Source of the DNA: Diphasiastrum complanatum
Taxonomy: Eukaryota > Streptophyta > Lycopodiopsida > Lycopodiales > Lycopodiaceae
NCBI GenBank assembly: GCA_029204225.1
Contig: CM055094.1
Span: 71,531,884 to 71,595,883, forward strand
Direction of reading: 5' to 3'
DNA: 64,000 bases
A program made the translations under genes and the position numbers. A model generated the notes under the pieces. It saw only the letters and a list, made by a program, of their open reading frames with translations, was not told the origin of the DNA and did not search any database. Below are positions 1-11,317 of the stretch, in pieces. Numbering within the stretch: position 1 is the first letter of the stretch; the number at the start of each line of letters is the position of its first letter.

Positions 1-31
1 TATGCTGGTGATTGAATACTCAAATGACGTA

Positions 32-76
<45 letters not shown>

Positions 77-213
77 TGAATCACCAACCAATTCACAAAT
101 ATATGTAAAAACCAACAAAGAATCAAGTTTCCCTTGTGATACTCTAAGATTTCAGATGATAATTTCTTGAAACACGATTCTAGTGGTGGTTTTCAGATGG
201 AAGGTATGGGTGC
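1..213 (+). repeat. Dispersed repeat family R, copy 1, left part
   Basis: Non-coding repeat whose sequence returns near 15.1-16.1 kb and 50.6-51.1 kb. All copies contain the same CT/TA microsatellite, then a shared stretch starting TTGAATCACCAACCA. Element A interrupts this copy at 213; the rest resumes at 6404. GGTGC at 209-213 and 6404-6408 is the target-site duplication of element A. The uninterrupted copies near 16085 and 51060 show the target site without the insertion. Confidence 0.8.
32..76 (+). repeat. Compound (CT)n(TA)n microsatellite
   Basis: About 21 bases of CT followed by about 24 of TA. The same compound microsatellite sits at the same position in other R copies (15.19-15.27 kb and 50.90-50.93 kb), so it belongs to the repeat family rather than to this locus. 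Confidence 0.95.
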
Positions 214-1074
214 TGTTGCGCCGGCACCTCAAAGGGCGCTGGGACTTGAGCGGTTTCCCCAACACGCGCTTAAGTCTAACATTCATCCATCATGCACTTA
301 CATAAAAGCCAACTCAGAAACGTAACAAGCTTAACCATTCAGACTTAAGAAAACTGGAATCCCAACCAACCCGAAAGCCAACTCAGAATCCGTCCCCAAA
401 AGGTAACCAAAGGCAAAGACAAGCCACGCATGAAATCCAAGGCATAGTGGTCGCCAAACTGACCAATTGGCATAGCGGCAAGCCCCATGTCAATGACAGG
501 GACCCTTAGGCGCCAGCGACGCAAAAAGGTTGTAGTAAGGGTCCTTCCACTTGGACCAGTCCCGGAGGCGAAACCGAAATGGTAATCATCCCCAAGGATC
601 AACTTTATTAGATTTGGAAGAGGTTACATTCATACATAGACTGACCGGTCTCAGGGCCACCAACACGTGCTGGGCATTGTGCCTGGCTCGTGCTGGTAGA
701 GGGAGCTGAGACCTGGCGACTGGATTCCTGGCGCTGGTTGAGCTGCCCAAGTTTCTGTCCGCCGGACTCCCCCTATAGTTCTGTTGTGATTCGGCGCACC
801 CCCTCTGTTCTGAAACATAGTGCTTTCTGGTAAAGCACGCTTTTTGGGACTTAGTTTTTATTTTGCTGATTAAGCCTGGCAAGCCTGGCAGAATCAGTCT
901 GGCTCCCGGACATGGGTCCCGGGAGCCATTCCGATGGCAGAATCAACTTGCTTCCTGACTAGGCCATGACTCGAGCTCCAGAGCTAGCTCATGACTTGTG
1001 ACTACTTGACTGGCTCACCACAGGTCGGAGGCTCAGTCCTTGACGTTCTAACTTGCTCTGGGACTTTAGGGAGT
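214..1074 (-). repeat. 3' LTR of element A, lacking its first 57 bp
   Basis: Aligns base for base with 5486-6346. In element orientation it lacks the first 57 bp (matching 6347-6403) and joins internal sequence directly at GAGGACTCCCT. Small ORFs in this LTR recur in the other two LTRs of the family only because the LTRs are similar. Confidence 0.92.
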
Positions 1075-1287
1075 CCTCATCAGGGCCAAACTAGACCTAG
1101 GACGTATGGCATGGGCTTAATTCACCGGCCTTAGCAACTTTGAATTACAAAATACATTGGCAGTAGCACAGGAAAAGTGTAGATAAAGTTCACTTACGTA
1201 AAACCTGTGTAAAGCTGCAAGTGATTTATTGGCAAACTTAAGAAAAATACCGGAAAGTTCCTTGAACTTCAGAATGGCCATGAATGT

Positions 1288-4200
1288 TTATGTAAGAGGC
1301 ATGCCGCCAGGTAGTGCTTTGTGTGCCGATCTGGAAAAACGGCTATTGCGTTGGTTCTTCTGCAGATAATCTGCTAGTACTTCAGGGGCTCCCTCCTTAA
1401 GTTTGTCTTCGTACTCCCAAGAAGCCTCAATAAGTGGAGCCCGTAGCCACTTCACTAGATATTCACGTTGAACGCCAGTTCGCTTTCTATGTGTCAATAT
1501 TTGTTCTGGTACAAGCTGTCTCTTCGTATCATCAAGTGTCGTTGGTGGGTGACGGAGTTCGTGTTGCCGATCAAATCGCTCATCTGGTTTGTACCGTTTG
1601 AGTAATGAGATATGAAACACATTGTGTATATCCAAGCTGGATGGCAACGCTAATCGATAAGCCACTGGGTTGATCTTCTTGGTGACGTAATATGGTCCCG
1701 CATAAGGTCGAGCAAACTTATGAGAAAAACCTTTTGGTAGCGCAATGTTCTTTGTGTTCAGCCATACTTGATCACCTTCCTCAAATTCCAGTTCTCGTCG
1801 ATGTGGGTTTACGTCAGCTGCCATACTCCTTTGTGACTGCTCTAAAAACGCCTTCACCTCGGTCAGCTTTGTGTGCCACTCATTGATGAATTCCTCTACA
1901 GTGGGTGCTGGTGTTTCCTGCACGCCTGTAAGAAAAGAGCTTGGAACAATCGGTAGCCGACCATTGCTTATCTCGAAGGGTGCCCTTCCAGTAGATCTGT
2001 TCACTTGGTTGTTATGTGCAAACTCGAGAATATCCAAGTAGTTGACCCAATCGGATTGGTCCCAAGCGACATAATTTCGTAAATATTGTTCAATCTGTCG
2101 ATTGACTCGCTCCATTTGCCCATCTGTCTGAGGATGATATGCAGTACTGAAATTCAATCCGATTCCCACGAGGCGAAATAGACAAGTCCAAAACTTTCCG
2201 ACGAACTTGGTGTCTCGGTCAGAAATAATCGTTCTAGGCAGGCCGTGGTATTTGAAAACACATTTGAAAAATAACCTTGCCACTTCTTGAGCTGTCACTG
2301 AACTTTTAGTTGGTACTAGATGAACTTGCTTTGAAAAGCGGTCAACCACCACATAAATTGAGTCGAATCCTTGGCACCGTGGTAGTTGAACAATAAAATC
2401 CATGCTCACCGAATCCCATGGGTATGCTGGTACCGGTAATGGTTGGAGTAGTCCAGCCGGAGCTAGCGGTTCCACCTTCACTTGTTGACATGTCGGGCAT
2501 GTTTGTACATAGGATTCAACGTCTGCCCACATACTTGGCCAATAGAAGCCTCTTTTGAGAAGTTCATACATGCGATTCACCCCTGGATGCCCGATGGCTA
2601 GTACGTCATGATGTTCTCGCAAGACTTTCTTCCTCAGGTTGATGTTGTCTGGGACATATAATCTGCGTTGTTTATAAACAACCATTTTATCTTTCCAAGT
2701 GAAATGTTTATGAGGCTTTCCCAGCTGGAATTCGATCATTAAGTCCTTCGCCAACGCATCTACACCATAATTCTCTCTGATTTCTTGGAGTAGGTCAGTC
2801 ACCTGAGTTGTCACTGTTGCCATCAAGTGTTCTTGTCTACTTAGTGCGTCCGCCACCACATTGTTCTTTCCCGCCGTGTGTAAAATGTCTATATTGAATT
2901 TTGAGAGAAAGTTTTGCCATCGCATTTGCTTTGGCGTGAGCATACCTTGGGATGAGAAGTACTTGAGTGATACATTATCAGTGAACGCCTTAAAGGGTTT
3001 TCCTGCCACATAATGTCTCCAATGCTCCACTGCTTGGACTACTGCGAGCATTTCTTTTTCATGAGTTGGCCATCGTCGCTCTACATCACTCAATTTCTTT
3101 GAAAAATATGCAACAGGTTTTCCGTCTTGCATCAGCACGGCCCCAATAGCAAAGTTCGACGCATCTGTATGTATTTCAAAAGGTTTGCTAAAGTCCGGTA
3201 AGGCAAGGATGGGTTCTTGAGTGATCCATCGTTTTAGTTCTTGGAACGCTGCTTCACATTCCGGTGTCCATGTCATCTTCAGATGAGTCTTGGTCTGCTC
3301 CAACAGTGGTGCCACAATTTTGCTAAATGCCTCAATGAATCTCCTGTAAAAGTTACATAAGCCCACAAAGGATTTGATGCCATGAACGGTTTTAGGTGCT
3401 AGCCAATCCAAGATAGCCTTGATCTTCTTAGGATCCATTCGAATCCGTCCGTGGCCTATAACATGTCCAAGGAAGTCAACTTCCTCCACCACAAACTCAC
3501 ATATCTCTCTTTTCGTGAACAAGCAGTTCCTCCTCAGTCGTTGGAGAACTGTCCTTAAATGTTGAATGTGATCTTTAAGGTTCCGGCTAAATACTAATAT
3601 GTCATCAATGTACACAATGACGAATTCATCCAGGCAGTCTTGAAATATATTGTTCATCAACGTGCAAAAAGTGGCTGGTGCGTTTGTTAGACCGAATGGC
3701 ATCACTAGGAAATCTTGACTTCCGTACCGCGTTCGAAACGCCGTTTTGTGCTCATCACCTTTAGCTATTCGAATTTGATGATATCCAGATCTGAGATCTA
3801 TTTGGCTAAAGTATTTGGCATGTTTGAGTTGGTCGAATAGGTCATCAATTCTAGGCATGGGGTACTTGTTCTTGATGGTACTCTTGTTAAGCATGCGATA
3901 ATCCACACACATTCGAAGAGTTTTGTCTGCCTTTTCCACGAACAACACTGGGGCTCCAAAAGGTGAAGCGCTAGGTCTAATAAAACCTTTGTCTATCAAT
4001 TCACCAAGTTGTCGTTTCAGTTCCGCCAACTCTTCTTGTGACATTCTGTAGGGTGCTCGTGAAGTTGGCTCTGTTCCTGGTACCAACTCAATTTTATGGT
4101 CCACTGGTCTTCGAGGAGGTAGCTTAGCTGGGAGTTCCTCCGGGAACACATCGCTAAATTCTTCTAACAGATCTGCCACTTCTTCTGGCAAGTTTTCTTG

Positions 4201-4770
4201 TCGCACGCTTTTCCCTTCTGGGACTTCTCGACAGATGCAAAGAAAGCACTTTGACCTTTTCCCTTTCGCCATTCTTTTCATCACTAATGCTGCAACCAGA
4301 TTTTGTTCAATATCGGTATCCTTAGCATTTCCTCCGGGCAGGGCTTTTGTCACGCAGATTTGTCCCTTATAATCCAAGAGGACCAAGTTTGAGCTCCTAC
4401 CCAAAACTGCGATACAGTGTTCATTTAACCAAGGGAGGCCCAAAATCACATCAAAGGCATCCATCTCTAAAATCACAAAGCTAAGTTTAGCCTTCCATCT
4501 TCCAATCTGCACCGGGATGTTCAATGTCGCTTTGTCTGCATCTAGTGCTCCCTTCGCTGTTTCTACCTTGAGAGTAGATGTAACATTCCTGGTCGGCAAG
4601 CTGAATTGTTCCACTACGCTCCTTGAGATATAGTTATGTGAAGCTCCGGAGTCGATCATGAAATCTGACTTCCTCCCTGCGATCTTTCCTGATAAGAATA
4701 ATAATCTTGAACCAATCTTGGGGGTTGCCCCATGGAAGTTCCTTTCCATACTTGTGCGTCGTCCACTCAT
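1288..4770 (-). CDS. Chromovirus Pol polyprotein (protease-RT-RNase H-integrase-chromodomain)
   Basis: An uninterrupted 1160-codon ORF encoding the enzymes of a Ty3/gypsy retrotransposon. Domains in order: retropepsin-like aspartic protease with DSGAS at residue ~40; reverse transcriptase with YIDD at ~387-390; RNase H with the TDAS motif near 536; integrase with an HHCC zinc-binding region ending CPTC near 753-756 and a DDE core (MDFIVQL, then SDRDTKF, then [12 protein letters not shown]); and a C-terminal chromodomain at about 1085-1140 (EYLVKW...ASWE), which marks the chromovirus lineage and is thought to guide integration to chromatin. Intact elements of this lineage normally have gag upstream in the same ORF; here the frame opens only ~40 residues before the protease active site. 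The first ATG is followed by another at codon 8, and the true start is uncertain. No frameshift or stop is visible. Confidence 0.95.
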   Translation of the reverse strand: MSGRRTSMERNFHGATPKIGSRLLFLSGKIAGRKSDFMIDSGASHNYISRSVVEQFSLPTRNVTSTLKVETAKGALDADKATLNIPVQIGRWKAKLSFVILEMDAFDVILGLPWLNEHCIAVLGRSSNLVLLDYKGQICVTKALPGGNAKDTDIEQNLVAALVMKRMAKGKRSKCFLCICREVPEGKSVRQENLPEEVADLLEEFSDVFPEELPAKLPPRRPVDHKIELVPGTEPTSRAPYRMSQEELAELKRQLGELIDKGFIRPSASPFGAPVLFVEKADKTLRMCVDYRMLNKSTIKNKYPMPRIDDLFDQLKHAKYFSQIDLRSGYHQIRIAKGDEHKTAFRTRYGSQDFLVMPFGLTNAPATFCTLMNNIFQDCLDEFVIVYIDDILVFSRNLKDHIQHLRTVLQRLRRNCLFTKREICEFVVEEVDFLGHVIGHGRIRMDPKKIKAILDWLAPKTVHGIKSFVGLCNFYRRFIEAFSKIVAPLLEQTKTHLKMTWTPECEAAFQELKRWITQEPILALPDFSKPFEIHTDASNFAIGAVLMQDGKPVAYFSKKLSDVERRWPTHEKEMLAVVQAVEHWRHYVAGKPFKAFTDNVSLKYFSSQGMLTPKQMRWQNFLSKFNIDILHTAGKNNVVADALSRQEHLMATVTTQVTDLLQEIRENYGVDALAKDLMIEFQLGKPHKHFTWKDKMVVYKQRRLYVPDNINLRKKVLREHHDVLAIGHPGVNRMYELLKRGFYWPSMWADVESYVQTCPTCQQVKVEPLAPAGLLQPLPVPAYPWDSVSMDFIVQLPRCQGFDSIYVVVDRFSKQVHLVPTKSSVTAQEVARLFFKCVFKYHGLPRTIISDRDTKFVGKFWTCLFRLVGIGLNFSTAYHPQTDGQMERVNRQIEQYLRNYVAWDQSDWVNYLDILEFAHNNQVNRSTGRAPFEISNGRLPIVPSSFLTGVQETPAPTVEEFINEWHTKLTEVKAFLEQSQRSMAADVNPHRRELEFEEGDQVWLNTKNIALPKGFSHKFARPYAGPYYVTKKINPVAYRLALPSSLDIHNVFHISLLKRYKPDERFDRQHELRHPPTTLDDTKRQLVPEQILTHRKRTGVQREYLVKWLRAPLIEASWEYEDKLKEGAPEVLADYLQKNQRNSRFSRSAHKALPGGMPLT

Positions 4771-5471
4771 AAATGTAAGCTCCTCTCACAACTCCCAACT
4801 AGATCAGATCACCTGGATCAAAAGAAGTAGTCAGGGATAATTCAGGTCCAGGCAAGCACACCACAAACGAACATACCAACCAAAGCTAAACAGAGGATCC
4901 CTCTCAAGTCACATTCCCCTTGAGACCGGACGTAGGATCTTTGCCTAGCCGCGCCCACACAAATCTATCACAGAATTAGCCCACGGGGAAACATCCATCC
5001 AACCATCCGTGCTTTCACCATTAAGCAGCACATTGCCTCAGTCACGCCCCACCACTTTTTGGTCGATAGCCCTTATAGCTAAACGATCGGCAGCTATCCC
5101 GCACCGGCAGCTAACCACCCGTGCTTTACACCCGAATTCGAGCAGCATCTCTGTATCAATGGTTAACCCGTACAGTTCGAATATGTCGCCCCGCACCCCA
5201 CAAGGTAAAGACCGTGCTTTCACCTACCTAGGCAGCACTTTGCCTCATTGGTCCTACGTGCAGACAGCACCAGGCCCGAACCGCGAGAACTAACCGTGCT
5301 TACACCTCGAGGGCAGCACTTTGACTCATCAAGTCCCCCGTTCTGCCGACCACCCCGACCGTGGACGCACCCGTGCTTACACTGTGGGCAGCACCTTGCG
5401 CAACGGTTGTCCTGACAAATCCCAAAAATGTGGCCATCCCTGTGAGACTTGCGTAGCTGACCGGCTAGTCG
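4771..5471 (-). other. Untranslated leader of element A
   Basis: About 700 bases between the primer-binding site and the pol ORF. It closely matches the element B leader (43574-44200) until shortly before the pol ATG, where B continues into gag. The homology ends near a CAGGTGAT motif shared by both, so the missing gag was probably lost by a deletion starting in this part of the leader. Small ORFs here have no recognisable product. Confidence 0.7.
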
Positions 5472-5483
5472 GCTCTGATACCA
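5472..5483 (-). other. Primer-binding site (initiator tRNA-Met)
   Basis: GCTCTGATACCA on the plus strand, the reverse complement of TGGTATCAGAGC, which is complementary to the 3' end of plant initiator tRNA-Met. It lies 2 bp inside the 5' LTR and fixes the element's orientation as minus. Confidence 0.92.
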
Positions 5484-5485
5484 CA

Positions 5486-6403
5486 TGTTGCGCCGGCGCC
5501 TCAAAGGGCGCTGAGACTTGAGCGGTTTCCCCAACACGCGCTTAAGTCTAACATTCATCCATCATGCACTTACATAAAAGCCAACTCAGAAACGCAACAA
5601 GCTTAACCATTCAGACTTAAGAAAACTGGAATCCCAACCAACCCGAAAGCCAACTCAGAATCCGTCCCCAAAAGGTAACCAAAGGCAAAGACAAGCCACA
5701 CATGAAATCCAAGGCACAGTGGTCACCAAACTGACCAATTGGCATAGCGGCAAGCCCCATGTCGATGACAGGGACCCTTAGGCGCCAGCGACGCAAAAAG
5801 GTTGCAGTAAGGGTCCTTCCACTTGGACCAGTCCCGGAGGCGAAACCGAAATGGTAATCATCCCCAAGGATCAACTTTATTAGATTTGGAAGAGGTTACA
5901 TTCATACATAGACTGACCGGTCTCGGGGCCACCAACACGTGCTGGGCATTGTGCCTGGCTCGTGCTGGTAGAGGGAGCTGAGACCTGGCGACTGGATTCC
6001 TGGCGCTGGTTGAGCTGCCCAAGTTTCTGTCTGCCGGACTCCCCCTATAGTTCTGCTGTGATTCGGCGCACCCCCTCTGTTCTGAAGCATAGTGCTTTCT
6101 GGTAAAGCACGCTTTTTGGGACTTAGTTTTTATTTTGCTGATTAAGCCTGGCAAGCCTGGCAGAATCAGTCTGGCTCCCGGACATGGGTCCCGGGAGCCA
6201 ATCCGGTGGCAGAATCAACTTGCTTCCTGACTAGGCCATGACTCGAGCTCCAGAGCTAGCTCATGACTTGTGACTACTTGACTGGCTCACCACAGGTCGG
6301 AGGCTCAGTCCTTGACGTTCTAACTTGCTCTGGGACTTTAGGGAGTGTCACCCCTTAAAGTCTTACAGGGCACGTTGGGTGCACCTGAGTCAGCTTTACA
6401 ACA
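5486..6403 (-). repeat. 5' LTR of element A, complete, 918 bp
   Basis: Starts TGTTGCGCC and ends TTTACAACA on the plus strand, giving TGTTG/CAACA termini. It is followed directly by the target duplication GGTGC (6404-6408). Also similar to the 919-bp LTR of element B (42641-43559), roughly 93-95% by eye with small indels. Confidence 0.94.
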
Positions 6404-7195
6404 GGTGCTTAAAGTCTCCTATTATGCATGAGAATTAATCTTATACATGGAAAACATGCACATGGTAAATGGTCAAAGCATTAGAGGAGTTTTGAGCTCC
6501 AAAAAGACCCTTTAAGAATCCGTGCAAGATGTAGTTTATATTATTAAAATATTATAGCACTAATACTTTTGACTTGCCATAACTTTTTGATCGTATCTCA
6601 AAAGTATGTCGTCTAACATATCATTGGAAAGCCCTTGTTGAGCGCTTTCCAATGCACGAAACTGCGATAAATTTGGACTTACCACTAAAAAGTTATGCCA
6701 ATTTTAGTGCAGAATGAAAATGTGGACTCAAAAAGTTACGTTACGTAGATTTCAAATTTGAGTGTCTTGATTGGTCCATGTGTAAGAAAAAATTGAGAAA
6801 AAATATAAAAAGAATCTTTACAAAGGGTCTTTTTTGGATTTAGAACTCCTCTAATGTAGGTTGTAAATCATACTAAATTTTAGATGTTGCAACTGTTCAT
6901 AAAAAGCTTACTCTTTTAAATCTGATGTTTTCGGCTTGCTATCAAATATCCTAAGTTGTTCACAAACCCTATTTTTAGCGGTAAGTTTGCTTCCTTTTCA
7001 ATAAACATGAATTTGATTCATGTTCAGTATTGGTCCTTAAGGGCAACCGCTGATTTTAGGTAAAAGTTTTGTAATCTAAAGAACCTCTTGTGCTGCTACT
7101 GATTGAGGGTATTGAAAATTAATATTGATGGAATGTCTGCCACTATAGGTTTCCGTACACACTTCCATGTCTTTTCATTTCCGTATATGTTGTTT
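6404..7195 (+). repeat. Dispersed repeat family R, copy 1, right part
   Basis: Resumes the repeat broken by element A, beginning with the second GGTGC. Matches 16085-16509 and 51060-51320. It is itself interrupted by a MITE at 6479-6856; uninterrupted copies read GGTCAAAGTAGGTTG across that site. Confidence 0.8.
6479..6856. mobile_element. MITE-like element with ~36-bp terminal inverted repeats
   Basis: 378 bp bounded by CATTAGAGGAGTT and its reverse complement AACTCCTCTAATG. The inverted repeats continue, with a few mismatches, through CCAAAAAGACCCTTT, about 36 bp in all. No coding capacity. Comparison with empty R copies (16160, 51130) shows it lies exactly between CAAAG and TAGGTTG. No clear target duplication is visible, so the superfamily is unassigned. 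A related end fragment occurs at 50806-50862. Confidence 0.8.
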
Positions 7196-7210
7196 CACTA
7201 CTTGCAATCA
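7196..7210 (+). repeat. 15-bp target-site duplication, left copy
   Basis: CACTACTTGCAATCA, identical to 7297-7311. The related R copy at about 16497 has CACTACTTGCAA once. Confidence 0.85.
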
Positions 7211-7296
7211 ACCAACGGGGTTGGGCTCAACTGGTTAGCTTGGCATCCAAAGTTTCTTTGGTCCCAGGTTCGAGCCTCCCCTTGGAAACCAAGAAG
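7211..7296 (+). mobile_element. Short tRNA-derived retroposon (SINE-like or tailless tRNA pseudogene)
   Basis: An 86-bp insert between two identical 15-bp direct repeats. It contains an RNA polymerase III A box (GGCTCAACTGG, full match to RGYNNARYNGG) and a B-box-like GGTTCGAGCC about 45 bp downstream, as in tRNA-derived SINEs. There is no poly-A or poly-T tail and no body beyond the tRNA-related part, so it may be a tailless retropseudogene mobilised by LINE machinery rather than a complete SINE. It does not fold as a working tRNA. Confidence 0.75.
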
Positions 7297-7311
7297 CACT
7301 ACTTGCAATCA

Positions 7312-8828
7312 CGTCTCAGATGCTAGTATATCATGATTTTCCTTATAATTCTGGTTTCTGTTGTGTTCTTGAATGTATGAATGAACATGCAGGATAGTTT
7401 TGCTATAGTAGCCGGGCATACGCAGTCTGGAATAGTTTATTTGTATGTGCACGAGAGCATGGTCCGTACATGATTTTCCTTGAATTAAACAATTGATATT
7501 TATCTTAACTTTCACATGAGGTTTGTGTGCTAGTTTGAAGACCTTTGCCAAAGGTGGCCTAATTGATGGTCCTAGTCACTTTCTTTTACGGATGATTCTG
7601 AGTAGTAGGCACAGGACAATTTGGTTATGCAAATTTTTCAATTGAAGCAATAAAGATTATGCATTAGTTGTTGAAGAATCTTGCAAAATCTAGTGCTAAC
7701 ATTCCCTTGATAGAAGGTTATTGATTTCAAAGTCTGTGTTTGTTTGATAAATGTAGCTTTTTATTTCTGAAACTTTTTTTGTTATTCACAGGAAACTGTT
7801 CATAAACATTGTCACAAGGTTGATGAAGACTGCATAAGTATGTGCAAAGATGAAACGATGAAAGATGAATAAGGAAAGATGGTGTATCAGTTTCAGCTGA
7901 TGGTTCTATTGACAAAGACACTCCACAATTCGAACACAAGATTGTCATGCATGAATAGAAGAACTACACACCTCACAAATCACTATATAAAAATTGGGGC
8001 TTGATTGCTTCTAATGCTATCTACTGTATCTGGAGCATGCACGATGTGGCTTATATCGAGGTAAGTTTCCTTATATAAGGCTTATTGTATTCATCTCTCC
8101 TATGTGTTGGTGAACAAGTTAAAGAGCTGTGCAATAGTTTAGATTTTGGCTCTAACATACCTTTCTGTGACACCTTTTTTTGTAGTTGTTAAATGGCATT
8201 TAAAAAAGCTTGTTATGTATTGGCACTAGTTGCACTCTAATATCACTAAACTTATATGTACTATTGTATAATTTGGACTTTCAATAAACTCAATGTTCAA
8301 GTATGTTGATCATATAAGATGCTGATATTCGAGTACTATTAGTGCTAATGCAACTAATTGGAAGCAAAGTTAAGTTTTGTTCAAGATGTTGCTAATATGA
8401 GAATTCCATGGATTCCATTACATGTTTCTTTATTTTGAAATATTTATCTTTCTTCACACAAAAGCCCTCTTCCACTAGTGAACCCAATGAAACTATGCCA
8501 ATTGTGCAGATTTTCTCATTGTGGGTGGTGAGCTCTCAACGAATATCAGGTAGTGAATAGTGGCTTGCAAGTGTCGTTTTGTAATTTTTACCATGCGGTA
8601 GTCCAGTAATACTATATTTTTCAATGATGTCGTTGATCAATTATTGTGCTTATTTCTTTTCATTTGGTGATGAAAGAACTAAAAAACAAACTCAAACTTC
8701 ATTTAGCACTTGCATTCTATGGGAATGGAAAAAAAACATAGCTGCTAGTTTATGACTAGTCAAGTACATTTGTTCCTCTTTTTTTCAAGGCCTGACTTTC
8801 CACAAAGTGTGGAACAGTCTTTGAAGTT
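7312..8828. other. No gene recognised
   Basis: AT-rich sequence with only short ORFs. I see no domain, RNA gene or terminal repeat, and no strong match elsewhere in the window. Confidence 0.5.
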
Positions 8829-8982
8829 TGTTGATTACTTCTCTGCTCTCGTAGCTAAGTGGAATACGCTTAGCATGATCATCACATTAGAAGCTATGTT
8901 TGGATGGAATCTACACCGAATGGATGTGAAATTAGCATTCCTTAATGGGGAACTCAAGGAGGAAGCTATATGCAACAATTAG
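8829..8982 (+). pseudogene. Ty1/copia reverse transcriptase fragment
   Basis: One frame reads YFSALVAKWNTL and then GWNLHRMDVKLAFLNGELKEE, the conserved early part of copia RT (usual form: VAK...LHQMDVKSAFLNGELKEEVY). The frame stops soon after, and no flanking gag, integrase or LTR is attached, so it is an isolated remnant. Confidence 0.85.
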
Positions 8983-9069
8983 AAATCAGTTTTGATCTGA
9001 TTCATTATTATAAGCTTCAAATGTGATACTATAATAAATGTACAGTTAGTCAGTTTACTGTTTTAAGTA

Positions 9070-9440
9070 GTGACCGGGATGTGACCCATCATTGACTTAT
9101 CAGTCGGGCACTTGTCCCGTAGACGGCTACTTGGGTTAGCTGAGTAGCCACACATAGGAAAAATTAGCCAGTACAAAGTTATATACAGTATACGATATAC
9201 TCGAGGGCATGTCTCGAGTTTGTTGGTCGAATTTGGCCATATCAGGCCTGAACTTTGTAGGTGGTAGGCCAGTTTTAGGACACCTGTCTTTGTCATGTAG
9301 GTTGTGTTTCCTATATGTACAGTGTTCTTTGTAATGTACATAGCTTTTGTTGTGCCATCTTTGAGAGCTTGTGAGGAGTGTCTATGGTGATTGATTGATG
9401 TGATCTGCATACTGCACTAGATCCTAACAAGATTTCAACA
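9070..9440 (+). repeat. Probable LTR (3' end clear, 5' end uncertain)
   Basis: Ends GATTTCAACA directly before a perfect primer-binding site at 9441, so it should be the 5' LTR of a plus-strand element. The left boundary (TGACCGGG near 9066-9070) is a guess, and no second LTR was found in the window. Confidence 0.5.
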
Positions 9441-9452
9441 TGGTATCAGAGC
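9441..9452 (+). other. Primer-binding site (initiator tRNA-Met)
   Basis: TGGTATCAGAGC immediately after a CA-ending LTR candidate, complementary to the tRNA-Met 3' end. Confidence 0.75.
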
Positions 9453-11317
9453 GGAAGGGTGAAGCAGGTATGCACGATCCGATGGAGCTATGGGATAGTG
9501 TCTTTCACCAAGAATAACGGCACGAGAAGTGTCTCTAGAGAGAGGACTCCATACGGGGTATCGGCAGTTTGGATGACAGGAGACAGCAAAGTTCCTTCGA
9601 TCAGAGCTTCGAGGAAGATCAAAACGATCGTCGTAACAGGGAGAAACGCATTTGGGGGAGATTTTATTACCATTCTATCGAGCGGATGCGAGTGACCTAG
9701 TGATGGGCTACATTCGTCATTTGGGTACCGTAGGGCCAAATTTGGGGCAATTTTTGGCTAGTGAAACCTGCTACAAGGTGGTACGATGAGGCATAATCAT
9801 TTATAAATCATTATTGCTTACTTCTAATAGGGTAACAGGGTGTTTGGAAGCGGTAAATGCAGTATGGGGGCGAATGGTAGTGGAATTGTGTGGAGAAAGC
9901 TAGTTTTGGCGACCAAAGTGCAGTTTGGCGACATGACTACTCATCATTGGCGACAATTTTGAGAAAGCTATCGCAAGTGAGAGGTAGGCATGCTATGCCG
10001 GTTACAGGTGAAAAATTCTTGTGATCAGGTTCAACTCTTGGGGTTAGAACCAAACAACGTCAAGTGGCATTTTGGAGGAACGCTCTCACAGGTATGATCG
10101 GTAGTGGCATTGTCGAGTCAGGTGATAGCTGCATTGACATCTAGCTAAGTCAAGTCAATTTGCCATATTATGATTGCATCAGAGATGTAGATTCCAGTGA
10201 TAGCAGGGTGCAGATCATTTGGTTTGGGCCATGGAAGTTCTCATAGGTTCACTTGGAGGGATATTGGCATGCACAATCATGTGAGGGACTTGATGGTGGC
10301 TTTGGAGTTCACTTCTCAATGTATTCTCAGGGAGTGGTTTGAAACCATTTACAGGAGCAGCTTGAAGGTAGCTTGGGGGAATACAGGTGGGCACTACTCA
10401 AATCTTTGTGATCGGGGATGACATTGGAATACATGGTAAGGATAGACACTACAAGATGACATGGGATGATCACACAACTGATACTTTGGCGAGTGATCAG
10501 GTGAGTTGCATGGTTATATTCACAGTTGTCTCCAGGTTGCATCACATGTTGTTACTATCCATCATTATTTGGTAAGCAGGATGCAACTTTTGGTTAGATC
10601 CAGTTGGAGTCTAGTTGCACTACAGGTGGACAGATTCTTTGGGAGCTATCAGTGGGTAATGGATACTTGGTGATCAGATGGTACAAGGTACAGGGTGAGG
10701 TAGCTATCCTACCTGATATGCTATGGATCTTGGGTGAGTTGTTCATCATGATAGTGGATCTAGTTTGCATTCCCTTTGGTTTGGATTGACATGATGGATG
10801 TGTGGTGAGATAGGCTCCTTGGTGGGAGGAGGCCTATGTACTGGTCAAATCAAAGTTGGCCACATCAAGCATGGGAAGTGGAGCCTGTATGAGATGTAGG
10901 AGAAGCAAATCATCATCAGTATCTCTGGGAGATGGGTGAGCTACTCAGGTATAGCCTATGGTGAGTTTTGCATACATTCATTCACTGAGTCCTTGGTAGA
11001 CTCTTGTGCTTGGAGCATGAGAAATGGATGGGGATCAACTTTCAGGACTTGTTGGACAGTTGGAAATGCTTGGACATGAGGGCATCTTGGTTACAGGTGC
11101 AAGCGATGGTTGAGGACTTGATCTGATGACCAGTGGTGTAGCAGCAGATATAGAGGTGGCACATGTATTGGTACGACATGATACCATTCATGGGCAAGCC
11201 TTGGTCATGTATTTGACACTTCATCATTCGTGTTGGTTTGCATGAGTGTGTGTGGGCTTGCATGTTACCTTGTCACGAGGGTCTAGATCTGAGTCGGAGT
11301 TGTATGTGGTTGTGCAT
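9453..11317 (+). other. Probable internal region of a non-autonomous LTR element
   Basis: GT-rich sequence downstream of the primer-binding site with no reading frame longer than about 80 codons and no recognisable gag or pol. CAGGTG-type motifs recur through it. The arrangement (LTR, primer-binding site, long non-coding interior) suits a large non-autonomous element whose 3' LTR was lost where gypsy remnant copy 1 begins. Confidence 0.4.

Larger units (their letters stand above)
214..6403 (-). mobile_element. Element A: Ty3/gypsy chromovirus with pol but no gag
   Basis: LTR retrotransposon read on the minus strand: 5' LTR 5486-6403, primer-binding site 5472-5483, leader to about 4771, one long ORF 1288-4770, then a shortened 3' LTR 214-1074. 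The LTR ends are TGTTG...CAACA and the 5-bp target duplication is GGTGC. The two LTRs differ at about 14 of 861 aligned bases by eye, nearly all transitions, so insertion is fairly recent. No gag is present; the ORF starts just before the protease. Compared with element B, about 100 bp holding the polypurine tract and the first 57 bp of the 3' LTR are missing at 1074/1075, so this copy probably cannot start plus-strand synthesis normally. Confidence 0.93.

Noticed and set aside
345-882. 85- and 98-codon ORFs conserved in three places (345, 5617, 43171 and neighbours)
   Set aside because: They lie inside the LTRs of elements A and B and recur only because the LTRs are homologous. Substitutions between copies show no bias toward silent sites that I can see, and no domain is recognisable.
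9459-9739. Overlapping ORFs of ~80 codons on both strands after a primer-binding site, considered as gag
   Set aside because: No gag-type motif, zinc knuckle or continuing frame; likely chance ORFs.
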